This document shows, one piece after another, positions 35,728 through 46,705 of a stretch of 64,000 nt of DNA. Origin of the DNA: Xylocopa sonorina (lineage: Eukaryota; Arthropoda; Insecta; Hymenoptera; Apidae); NCBI RefSeq assembly GCF_050948175.1, contig NC_135201.1, positions 4,154,001 through 4,218,000 on the forward strand, in the 5' to 3' direction. Numbering within the stretch: the stretch's first letter is position 1; every line of letters starts with the position of its first letter. The notes below the pieces were generated by a model, which had not been told where the DNA came from, did not search any database, and saw only the letters and a program-made list of their open reading frames with translations. A program made the translations under genes and the position numbers.

Positions 35728-37458
35728 TTAGATTTGTAGCACGAGGCCCGCGCTTGAAATATTATCACCGCCGCCAGCAGTTTGTACTGCCTCGGTGCAA
35801 ACTAATACTGGCGCTACACACACTTGAATAGGAATAACTTCGTTTCCTACTTTCAACGTTTCATCCCAGCAGGACACCGGTTTATTAATATCTAACGCTA
35901 TCCTTGTACCATCTATGATAGACGTTGAGAAGCTATCGTCTAAAATTAACGCTGCTTTTCTGATGTCAACGTGACTTGTCGCGCACACGTGTCTGTGAGC
36001 AGTCAGCGACGCTTTGGCCGCGGCAGCCATCGTATTCTTCCACATAGAGCCTCTCACAGTGAATATAGCTTGGTACGCTAGCGTATGTACATGAATTCTC
36101 GTAAGTTCTCGAGAATTTTCAATAGTTTTGCCCTTCGTGCGTATCAGTTTGAACAGCGTTCGCATCTGGTCCAAGACTGTCGCTATTCGTGGTGTCGAAT
36201 TCGTTACTAACGAAATGTTTCCGTAATACATCGCGTTATATAAATTGGCTATTTCCTGCTCGTTCATTCCTAAACTATCGGCAAATGGTATAACTAAATC
36301 GCATAGCTCGAAAAGTAACTTGTCCTCTGCGAACGAAGCCATTTCAAAGTGTATTTTGGTAAACGGAGATCGCTCTGTCATTTGTTTCTTTACTTTCTGT
36401 AAAAGTCTCTGTCGATCACCTATATTTTAATAAATGTATTACTAAAAAGTATCGTACAAATCGAACGATCAGAAATAGAATTCCTATTACCATCTGGAAA
36501 CGGATAGTTATCCATCATTTGCAGACCACCGATAACAAGAAGATTAGGCTCGTACGTCGACAGAAGTTTGTCAAATGCATCGAGAGAGCTAATCCTAGGA
36601 TTAATGGCATCGTTGTGAATTATATACCTAGAGAAACAGTTTCAGTTAGACAGGTCTATATTACATTTTAACAGAAGCATTCTCTTGAGCTTCTGAGACA
36701 GATTGTACCTATTAGCTCTGGCGCTAGAATACGGACCCCAAACTTCTCCGTGTTTATATTCTATAACTAAATGAACATCGTCCCTTATAACTTCACCACC
36801 GACAATATTGATAACTTGTGGCATCATCTGATGCAGGGATCTAGTCAACTTTGCTGCAAGCGTCACATCGCAGCCTTCCCTGGCGAATCTCAACGCCATA
36901 ACTGCTGCGTTACCACCAATAGTAGAGTACGACGATTCAAATGAACGGGCTTTGTTAACGAGCTGGTCGAACAGCGTTCTATTCGCCATGTACCTCCTGG
37001 AAAAAGAATCGAGCTCGTGAAACATTCATGTGTTACAAAAAGGCAGTGGTTGCTATTGAGAGGTACGATAAATCTCAGCAATGATCAAAGATCAAGCGTC
37101 AATCAATATGAAATGAAGATATTTACTCAGCAGCGGCTCCATGGCGGAAGTAATAAGCGAAACTTTTCAGCAGCTCGAGCTCTGTGTTGATCTCGTCGAA
37201 ATGCTGCGGTCGACCGATCTCCTCAGAATAATCGAGTAAATCATTCGCGTTGACGTATACGTCTGTACACACACCATAACCTATCGCAACTTTTGGTCGC
37301 GACTTGATCACGTGTTTGTTCTCCAATCCTTCCAAACCTTGGACCAACGCTTGCAAACGCTTGTGAAGGACGTTTTCCGAATTTCTATAATAAATCGCGA
37401 CCAAAACGATCAGCACAGTGAGCGCTGTGCCGTACTTCAGTCCCCTGTTGTACCCCAT
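35728..37458 (-). CDS. ADPGK: ADP-dependent glucokinase
   Basis: Four exons, 37458-37127, 36996-36709, 36627-36491 and 36419-35728, code for 482 residues (human about 497). The N-terminus MGYNRGLKYGTALTVLIVLV looks like a signal anchor or ER signal sequence. Then come AIGYGVCTDVYVNA, the sugar-binding-type STIGGNAAVMALRFA, VHLVIEYKHGEVWG, LLVIGGLQMMDNYP and the catalytic GxGD motif in TAGGGDNISSAGLVLQI at the extreme C-terminus. The enzyme phosphorylates glucose with ADP instead of ATP, and in animals it is ER-associated. The start is the ATG at 37458; the open frame extends upstream only through a TTG. All intron phases agree (2, 2, 1). Nothing in the sequence suggests inactivation: the GGD motif and the glucose-site region are intact. 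Confidence 0.95.
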
Positions 37459-38376
37459 CTCGCGATTCAATGAGAGCAACGTTCTGCATAAGCGCTACAA
37501 TCACTGGATTCTTTAAAATCTAATCGATGTTGCGCGCAAATTCTCTTATCAATAAAACGCAAACATCTTTGTTCTCGGTGTTGCACCGTTTGGACATCGC
37601 CGTTTGCCTTCTGACTGAAAAAGATAAAATGCGATGCATATGAAAATTCTTAAGAACAAAAAGCTTGATTAATAAAGTCATTAAATATTAATTTACTCAG
37701 AGCATACTTCGTCCCGTCGCTCCTTTTAATTATATTTGTATTTAAAAACCTTGCTCGATAACGAACTGCTAAAATATAAATTGAGTCGATTTTTATTTTA
37801 CTTTATTTATATGGAAGATAAAATTAGTTGAGATACATGCACGCAGGCAAACACACATACACGCACGCGTATAAATCATAAAAATTTAATCTCAACTCGA
37901 AGGTTCATTAATTGCGCTCGAACGACCAAACGATATGGTTTCAGTTAGAAATTTTGCAAATAACGCGATTGAAAAAGTAAAAAAAAAGTGTACTTATGAT
38001 ACTGATTAGTAGAAATACAGAGAAAGTATGTCAAAGTGTATGGCAATATTCTTTTGAAGTGCCGATTATCAGTTTCAATCCTATTTTGTTTCTAGCTGGC
38101 TTTCAAAAGAATAGAGCTTTTAACCATTACGAGGTTTGTTCTGAGATATAAAAATATCGGCGTTTACAAGTATACATGGACCACGTACAAATATACGATT
38201 AAAAGTAAAATTTGTGTCAAGTTAATAGAAGTACAATCATTATTATAAGTCAAAAGTGGAAGCATCTACGGTCGACTTATGTTCAATAACAATATACACA
38301 GGTTCTAATCCGGATGGTTTTTGCATTGAAACAATTCTAGCCGTGTCGTCTCGTACGTACAAAACAAATATACCGT
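37459..38376. other. Intergenic: ADPGK 5' flank and zinc-finger gene 3' UTR
   Basis: No coding signal. The minus-strand zinc-finger gene ends at 38377, so its 3' UTR lies here, with the ADPGK promoter at the upper end. Confidence 0.5.
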
Positions 38377-40807
38377 TTATTCTTTATTTTTTGTATGCAG
38401 ACGCATGTGTTTCTTCAGATTATCGAGTCTGTTACATCGTCGATCACAGAAATCGCATTGATAAGGCATCAGATTGCTATGCACTACCACGTGGCCATTT
38501 AAGTGACTTATTTGCTTGAACCGTTTCCCGCAAATAGTGCAGACGTACGGCCTTTCGTTCATATGAGCTGATGCGATGTGCGTTTGTAGATTTGTCTTTC
38601 TTACAAACGTCGCCTTGCATACGTCGCACTCGAAGGGCCTTACGTTCGCGTGAATGGCCAAGTGCGATTTGAGCACGTTCTTGTGCTTGAAGTTCTTCTC
38701 GCATAAATGACATTGGAATGGTCGTTCGTCGTTGTGCACCTTCTTGTGAACGGACAGATGAGCGAGTTGCTTGAACATTTTCGCGCAAATCTCGCACTGA
38801 TACGTGCGCCCGTCCTCGTGCGCCGCACTGATGTGCCTGCGCAAAGTATCTGCCAATGTGTATCGTTTCCCGCAAATTTTACAGCGGAACGGACGCTCGT
38901 TCGTGTGCGTCATTAGATGCCCGTTCAGGTTTCTTTTCTCGAGGAACCGCGCGCCGCATACATCGCATTGAAATGGTTTCTCCCCGTTGTGCACGTACAT
39001 ATGCTTCTTCAACGAATTCGAAAGGCTGAATCTTTTCTTGCAAATCGAGCATTCGAACTTCCGTTCGCCTGTGTGCACCAACATATGAGACTTCACGTGC
39101 CCCGCCTGTTTAAACCTTTTCCCGCAGATTATGCACGGGAATTGACGCTCGTGGGAATGAGTGAGTATATGTCGCTCCAAAACGCTCTTAGTGGTGAACA
39201 CCTTTTTACAATTATCACATTCGAACAAACGGAAAGCCTCTTTAGTTTTCAGTATGTAATCCTCTTTATGCGATTGAGCGTGCACCTTCAGCGAACCTAA
39301 CGAGTCGAATTTTATCCCGCAAACAGCACAGTGGAAAGACCGGTAATCCTTGTGCGTTAATGAATGTTGACTAAGGTGACCTAATTGCTTAAAGCTCTTC
39401 TTGCAGATTTCACAAATGTAGGGCCGTTCGTTCGTGTGAGATCGCATATGTCTTTTCAATACACTTGGGAAGTTGAACTTCTGATTACAGTAGGAACATT
39501 CCAGAGTCGATTCTCCGTCTATTTTCGTTGAACGATTGTCTGCAATAATTTTTCTCCTTTCCTTAAGTAGATTTAAACTTTTTGTCTCTTTCGGGTAGTC
39601 ATTGACCTCGTTGGATTGTCTTTCGTCATTATTCAAATCTGAGGAACATCTTAATTTCGATTTCGCGTCTAATATCATTTTATCTTGCGATTCTTTACTC
39701 CTTCGGCTTCTGGTCATAGCGAATAATTTACTTTGCCTGTGAGACTGCCGCATATGTTTCTCATATAAACTTAGAACATGAAACATTTTATTACATAGTT
39801 TACATTCGAATTTCTTCCCCTTTGCGTGTGTTCTCATGTGATTCTTTAAATGACCCGGTTTCATGTATTGTTTCTGACAGATTTTACATTTCAAATTGGT
39901 TTGATTTTCCATGGCTGATGCTTTATCGTTTATTCCCAATTCATCCTCAAATATCGGATCTTCTGTAGGTATGTTCAAGGGTTCAATTTTCACATTTACA
40001 AAATTAAAATCAGGCGTGTTCCTCTGGAGATTGTCTCTACTTTCACTGCAAGAGTCTTCACTCTCACAATCTAACTAACAAATTAAAAGATAACAATCAA
40101 TAACTAAGTAACTTGTGTACAGAAATAATCATAATTAATGTTATACTTACACTATGCTCATCCTTAATGTCTGGAATAGTTATCTCTTCTATAAGCTGTT
40201 GACTACTTTCTGCCTTGACATCGTCTTTCTTGTTAGATAAAAGATTAATCCATTCTTCTTCTGTCCATATATTCTCTTTTGAATCTACCGTATCTGTACG
40301 TTTCTTAAATTCTTCGTGTACATTCCTTCCGAATAGCATATCATAAGGAATTTTTCCATTTTCACAACGAAATGTTGAATTCTGCAAAATTTGTATATGC
40401 CTCAAAGCTTCGTTCCATGTTTTCGTCGGATTTTCTCGTACCCAGGATTCTAGTAAAGTCTTAAAATCTCTGCCCTGTTCGTTACTCTCTGTAATTTCTC
40501 CGTGCAGTATTATGAAATCTTTCCACAAGAGACGCAACTCTTGCACAACTTCTTCCGCAAACTTACGTCCGTTGCTACTTTGTAAAACTTGTGGTGCTCC
40601 GATAATAGCCAATATGTCCAATAGTTTTACAGCCACTTCATTGGCTGAATTCCCGTGCAAACCTTTCAACACAACGAATCTGGATACTTGATCCTCGTAA
40701 ACAAGGAAGTACTTGTAATTACAAGTTAACTGTATCGGCATATCTATTACATCAATCTGTCCTCTATGATGCAATTTTGTGTCTGTGGTATTGCAAAATG
40801 AATTCAT
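38377..40807 (-). CDS. Integrase-core / 15-finger C2H2 fusion protein
   Basis: Two exons, 40807-40151 and 40074-38377, join in phase 0 to 784 residues. Residues 16-163 are a GIN/KRBA2/SCAND3-type integrase core: RGQIDVIDM, YKYFLVYEDQVSRFVVLKGL, AIIGAPQVLQSSNGRKF, HGEITESNEQG and IPYDMLFGRNV. The usual second Asp (QSDNG) is Ser, and the Glu after QG is missing, so it should be catalytically dead. An acidic linker (KENIWTEEEWINLL, EITIPDIKDEHS) follows. The second exon holds 15 C2H2 fingers, from CKICQKQYMKPGHLKNHMRTH to CDFCDRRCNRLDNLKKHMRLH, in pairs and linker-joined blocks with TGEKP-like links (NERPF, GEKPF). The product is probably a nuclear DNA-binding protein using a domesticated transposon fold for dimerisation or partner binding (inference). 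An open frame continues upstream of the ATG to about 40858, so extra 5' exons are possible. Integrity of both exons argues for a working gene. Confidence 0.88.
40319..40762 (-). other. Domesticated integrase (rve-like) core domain
   Basis: This is the part of exon 1 of the zinc-finger gene that encodes GQIDVIDM to FGRNV. The first catalytic Asp is kept (GQID). The second is replaced (LQSSNG instead of LQSDNG), and the Glu expected four residues into the QGSVER block is replaced (QGRDFK). No terminal repeats or other transposon genes flank it. Confidence 0.85.
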
Positions 40808-42600
40808 GTTTTCACTTTCGTACCGATTCGCAACTCCTTCAAAGTATTTTAAAGATCATAAAGTTCTATATAATTATTTTATGTAGATGAATTATTTATT
40901 GTGAATAATATATATTTAAATAATTTATCACAGTTTATAATAACGTGCTCCTGTTAGAGACAGAAAATTAAGTATCCCGTGGCGAAAGTTTATTTCATAC
41001 TTTACAAATGTAATACTGATTCTTCCCAACAGAAAATCGCATATTTTCATCGTTATCTTTTTCTGTCCTGAATAACTTCATTGTTCATTTCTTTAGCGTG
41101 CTGCTATCTGTTAAGAAAGTACAAAATATATGTAACATGGTTAAAAATAATAAAACCAGCGAAACTAAAAATATATACTGCATTGAGAAAAAACAGGAGT
41201 GTATTAATATTTGTCAGACGTATAATATTACCCACACAATGGTCCATTGGTGTCTGGTTAGGGTAAAAATATTTCTTACAAACTCTCATCTGTAACACAC
41301 GAGCGAGTCGATGTTCGAGCAAAATTTACATTCTTTTTTTAAATATAAAACAATGCAAGGTTCTAACCTATACGATCCATTGTGAGATCCATTTTATTTT
41401 AAATGAAATCTTAACGTTCGCTTTGTCAAATGTATTGGAGCGCGTTAAAATCGTTTCACTGTACGTGTGTCAATCGAACACTCGCTTCTCCGTGTCTTAA
41501 TTTAACAGTCAACGCTCGCTACACAATTACAAGTTTCTATTTATTAATTTCATAATAGACTCTCCTTGCCCTGTCCAAGTAGAACTGACAGCACTGTGCA
41601 GTGAAAACAATGTTTGTTTGTCCACGTGTCGGAAGACGTAAAGGTCGATTTCTAATGCAGCAACACTTTCGCACGAAATACAAACTGTAACGGAGAAATT
41701 AAAAATTATGCGTTACTAATTAATCGCTCCCAATACATTTTACATGCTCGAAATTTTAGATAAGCAACATATTTAAATTATGTTTAAATATAATTCTATC
41801 ACGATCAGATACTTATATAGCACATTATATTTTTTAATTCTAGATATATTATTGTTCGCTAAATAAATATGCAATATAAATATACTTACTATTACTTAAA
41901 AGCTATTACTTAAAAATGCAATTACCAATAATATTAAATTGCCTTAAATTTATAATGAATTATAACGCTGAAACAAATTAATTAAAATGTTTACGTGACA
42001 TAATGCTATTAATTTATTCACCTAAATATATTCTGCGAATTTTTATGCATAAGAAACGAAGCGGTAGAACCTGAATTATTCAACTAATTGTGAATTTTAT
42101 ATAATTACATGACGTAACAAAATAATGTTAAAATTCCATCCTATTATTGCGATACCATACGATACATATTATGCAACGTACAATTAACTTGCACACGGTT
42201 AATGTTATAAATAATTTATAACGTAAATTAGTAACAGTACAACTGTTCCATAGAACCTTGCATTATAGATAGGAATTACGTTTCTTCGCAGCGACTCCCA
42301 GATGGTACAAATGGAGTCGTCAGATTCGCTGGCGAGCAGTCTGTCCACGTACCATACATCACGCGTAGAACAAATAAAAGAAAATTCTATTGTTATTGAC
42401 AAATGAATTAGCTAATGGTACCAGGTTTCCTGGTTCTACGAATCACAGCTGGACTGCTCCAACAGAACCGTTCGACGGGCCTATAGCAAAAGTAGAATGC
42501 ATCGCAGATTTATCCATCTTTGAATGATTTTTTCGAAGATTCCTTTTTGAAGTCGTGTCACACTCGTATGATTACATACAGTCCAATTAACAGCACCGAG
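40808..42600. other. Intergenic: zinc-finger gene and SPP 5' flanks
   Basis: No convincing exon. The flanking genes diverge, so both promoters should be here. Extra 5' exons of the integrase-zinc-finger gene could lie here, but I found none with clear homology. SPP has an in-frame upstream ATG at 42568. Confidence 0.4.
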
Positions 42601-44259
42601 ATGGCAAGCGAGGTAAACGAAATCGCTGCCCAGGCGAGTGAAACTCTAAGGGATAATAACGATGCAATCACGACGAAGATACCTTCGACTCCTGAGGGAA
42701 TGGCCATCGCCTATGGGAGCTTGGTTATTATGGCTATTTTACCTATATTCTTTGGTAGTTACCGAGCCGTCAGACACCATAAGGAGCACCAGGTTAGCCA
42801 CGCGGTTTGACATATGCTTTAAACGCGTACCACCGTAGATATTCTTGCAATCGTGGCACCAGTTAACATCCAAACACTTGGTTCATTTCTAACGATTATT
42901 TGGATTATTTCTAACGATTACCTTTGGACCTAGTATTATCGTTGTTACTCGATGACATTTAACAGAATAAATACCACGACATCGTTATGCAGTCTCGAAT
43001 AAATGAAATTTTCACATATCTTTGCAGCAACAATATAAACAGAGCGGTGAACCACCAGAGACAATGTCTTGCAAGGATGCGGCACTATTCCCTTTCATTT
43101 CCAGCTTCACATTATTTGGATTATATATATTATATAAGGTAAGAGGAGTTCACTGTTGCACGAGGAATGAAGGATTTGTTTAATCCGATCTCTTGAGTTC
43201 TAATTTGATTTTGATGTCTTTCAGGTATTTACTAAGGAATTAGTTAATCAAGTTTTAGCTGGATATTTTTTCTTCCTAGGTATCTTAGCTTTGTGTCATC
43301 TTACCAGGTATGGATAGTTATAAATCTGTTGATGTTACATAATTGCTGGCTGCTCTTGTGATTTTAATCATGTGTATGATTACAGTCCGTTAATTTCGTC
43401 GCTGGTACCTGCTGCAGTTCCAAAAACCCAGTACCATATATTATTTACTAGAGGTGAAGGTGATAAGGCTAACCATATTATCAATTATAAATTTAATCTT
43501 CACGATATTGTCTGTTTAATATGTTGCTCGCTTGTCGGAGCTTGGTACCTGTTCAAAAAGGTAACAAAACATTCGATTAAATTCACTTAAGTAAGCGTGT
43601 ACATTCCGCTGATACACTCTTTTGTTATTTTAATTTGTAGCATTGGATCGCCAATAATTTGTTTGGCATTGCATTCGCGATTAATGGAGTTGAATTATTA
43701 CATGTGAACAACGTTGTAACTGGATGTATTTTACTTTGCGGGCTCCTGTTCTATGATGCATTCTGGGTATTTGGTACAGATGTGATGATAACTGTCGCAA
43801 AATCGTTCGAAGTGCCAATTAAGTTAGTGTTTCCTCAAGATATATTGGAGAAAGGTCTTACAGCTAACAACTTTGCAATGCTAGGGCTAGGTGACATCGT
43901 TTTGCCTGGAATTTTCATTGCTCTATTGTTGCGATTTGACAATAGTTTAAGCAGAAAAACAAATGTATACTTTTACTCTACATTCTTTGCATATTTCATG
44001 GGATTGCTAGTGACAATGCTCTTTATGCATCTGTTTAATCACGCACAACCAGCCCTTTTATATCTAGTACCTGCTTGTTTAGGCACTCCATTGCTTTTGG
44101 CATTAGCTAAAGGAGACATAAGAGCATTATTTTCGTAAGTATCGTTAAATATTCTGTTCATATTTTTCTTATTTGCAATCGTCTTCAAGTAATAAATTGT
44201 GAATAATTTTTCTTAGGTATGAAGATCATCCAGTCATTACAAAACAAGTAACAGAATAG
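42601..44259 (+). CDS. HM13: Signal peptide peptidase (SPP/HM13)
   Basis: Six exons: 42601-42792, 43028-43138, 43225-43307, 43386-43560, 43641-44134, 44217-44259. They code for 365 residues. PSTPEGMAIAYGSLVIMAIL matches the first helix of animal SPP. The two catalytic aspartates are in FYDAFWVFGTDVMI (YD) and AMLGLGDIVLPGIF (GLGD), and the third hallmark PALLYLVPACLG (PAL) follows. This intramembrane aspartyl protease cleaves signal-peptide remnants in the ER membrane. I chose the ATG at 42601 (good context, GAG before ATG); an in-frame ATG at 42568 would add 11 residues. The C-terminus ends EDHPVITKQVTE and lacks the KKxx ER-retrieval signal seen in human HM13. Confidence 0.95.
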
Positions 44260-45291
44260 CTTGTACGACTGCAAGCAGGAACAAAAGAGAATAAGTAATT
44301 TGTTATCATTTTAAATTTGTTACATATAGAGGAAAAAGTAATAGTTTCTCATGCTCAAATTGTACAATCATAAAATTTAAAAGTATCAACGACATATGTA
44401 ACTATATTTTGCATGCGTCATTTACCTTGCGTACCGCATTGTGGTACAGTCGACTCCAATTGAATTAACGACTTATAATTTATTACGAACTTGTCTCATT
44501 TCCCATAGATGTTAATACATGCAGAATGATTGATATTAATAATTTATAGGAAAATTGTATGAAAACGATAGTGGTACTTTTCTCTCTTGGATACCCTTTT
44601 TTTTTTATATATATATATAAAATTATAAGGGATGGAATTAAGTGATCGTCCATATCCTGCATATGTACTATTTTTCATTTGTCGTGAAATAGTATTAAAT
44701 ATTATTTTTCTCTACTTAAAGCAAGCCGTAAGAAAAGTAAAAATCTTTGGCCAAAATCTTCCATTTCAATATAAAATACAACTTTCGTCTCATTATGGAT
44801 GATTGAATTGCACTTATACCCTAAGAAATTTATAGTCTCTAATAATATAGAATTACATATGTACACATATATGCTATCTATATTGTTAGAGCTATACAAT
44901 ATTTAAAACTATTCCTTATATATAAATTAATATAATTCTCCATGTGCACAATTCGATAAATTATAACTTTTTTTTATAAATTTATAATTTTGTTATATAT
45001 ATATATCTATATAACTTTTCTATACATTATAATTATAATTTAGTTGATGAAATTTATAAAAAAAATTTTGTAAAAAAATGTATAGTTGGAACAATTTACA
45101 AACGTCCTTTAAAAATATATTAAAACTACATTTCTTTTCATTTTGTGTATTCTCTTTGTCCCCTTTCCTATTAATTGTTTATAGTTTCTTTATTGAAGAA
45201 ACCGTGATCGTTAATAATACTTTATTTTAATTTTTTTATTCCTTGTATTCCAAATAATATTACAAATAAAATGAACAAAAAAATAGATGCT
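44260..45291. other. AT-rich 3' UTR spacer between convergent SPP and PSMB2
   Basis: No coding exon. Poly(T/A) runs and (TA)n tracts (about 44607-44620 and 44995-45014) are present. Confidence 0.5.
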
Positions 45292-46269
45292 TTACGCTTT
45301 CTTAATATCCTCTATTGCTAGATTCTTTGCTGTGATAGGTTCCAGCTCTTTTATACCATCTTTAGATACCTTTTGTACTTTAAAGTTTGGAAGATTAACT
45401 ATCAATCTCTTATGTATTTCCCTAACGCATTTCTTCATTAGTATGTATGCTTCTTCTTCTGTCGAATCTGTAATATAAAACAGCATAGGTACAACATATT
45501 TCGATGAAAAGAACTGCATTAATATGAATAAATTTTCAATAAACATCAACATAATTGAAATGTGCAATTTTTATTACCATATTTGTGATATCTATCCAAA
45601 ATGGAAAGAGAAAAGAACCCCCCATAGCCGTGTGCCGCGTATGGCACCTTAACGCACGACGCTAAATAATCAATGAAGTACAGCTCCGGGCCAGCATTGT
45701 CGTCATAACCAGCCATTAACAAATTGACAAAATATGGTGTTCTACTTCTGAGATAGTCGGCCAAGTTTCTTCTCGTAAACCAGGCAGCAGCCTTTGGAGA
45801 CAATTCGTAACCGTTTTTCATTTTGTACAACTGTATATTCTTCCCTATGTACTCTGAGAATTGTGTAGTATCTCCAGATTCTCCAGAGACTGCCATAACG
45901 AGTTTATCAGACATTTTGTGAATCTTTTCCTCGTCTGAAATGATTTTATAAGAAAAGACAAAGTAAAGCACTTGCTTTGTAGATGATACTAAACTCATCT
46001 TGTAAATATCGATGCTTAACATCACAGTATTTTCTGTATATATTTATATAGACATTATACACGTGTACGATTAAACAAATACATGGAATAATATTTATAC
46101 GATATAGAAGAACAATAACGAAATAAACGATTTACGTGAAACAAGCTTCGAATTGTATTTAAGAGAACAATTTCTTACCATTCTTCATAACCATAATTGA
46201 CTGGACTGTAGTCATATCAGCCGCAACTAGCACAAAATCTTTAAATTGTATTCCAATTAAACATTCCAT
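45292..46269 (-). CDS. PSMB2: 20S proteasome subunit beta type-2
   Basis: Three exons, 46269-46179, 45934-45578 and 45467-45292, code for 207 residues (human 201). It starts MECLIGIQFKDFVLVAADMT, a non-catalytic beta subunit N-terminus with no propeptide and no N-terminal Thr. Conserved blocks are MSDKLVMAVSGESGDTTQFS, KNIQLYKMKNGYELSPKAAA, FTRRNLADYLRSRTPY, NLLMAGYDDNAGPELYFIDY, AHGYGGFFSLSILDRY and the C-terminal helix EEEAYILMKKCVREIHKR. It belongs to the inner beta ring (beta-4 position in structural numbering) of the 20S core. Intron phases match exactly. A decayed copy of its last exon lies upstream at about 46510-46705. Confidence 0.96.
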
Positions 46270-46453
46270 CTTTTGTAAATAATGCTTTTCCTTTCCTCGA
46301 CGAAAGTTCTAACACCATGAAACACCGAAAATTGCCTGTCACGAACTGCAAGGTTAGTATCGCGTCGGTTAAATAGGAAAAGACTATCAATGTATTACAC
46401 ATCCAATGGCGTGCGATATTCCTGTATACCTGACGCACGATTCTTTACAGCGA

Positions 46454-46478
46454 TAGGTTAGGTTAGGTTAGGTTAGGT
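46454..46478 (+). repeat. Interstitial telomere-type TTAGG tract
   Basis: Five consecutive TAGGT units (TTAGG repeat) lie between the PSMB2 5' end and a partial PSMB2 duplicate. TTAGG is the ancestral insect telomere repeat. Confidence 0.9.
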
Positions 46479-46509
46479 ATTGCATGTTCAATGGCGTGCA
46501 ATATTCTTG

Positions 46510-46705
46510 CAGATCTAATATAAAATTCTTTGTTGTGATAGGTTCCAGCTCTTTTATACCTTCTTTAGAACTGTAATATAAATTTAGAAGATTAACTATC
46601 AATATTTCATGTATTTCGCCAATATATTTCTTTATTAGTATATATACATACTTCTTCCGTTATGCACAGCCATATTTTGATGAAAAGAAGAACTGCATCA
46701 AGTTG
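46510..46705 (-). pseudogene. Decayed duplicate of the PSMB2 last exon
   Basis: Plus-strand text here (ATTCTTTGTTGTGATAGGTT, CCAGCTCTTTTATACCTTCT, AGAAGATTAACTATCAATAT, GATGAAAAGAAGAACTGCAT) matches 45320-45525, the last PSMB2 exon and adjoining intron, with indels that break the frame. It lies upstream of the real gene in the same orientation. Confidence 0.8.

Noticed and set aside
37458..37479. Longer ADPGK start at 37479
   Set aside because: The codon is TTG; the first in-frame ATG is at 37458.
38477..38875. Minus-strand alternative-frame open frame over the zinc fingers
   Set aside because: It is the zinc-finger repeat read in the wrong frame.
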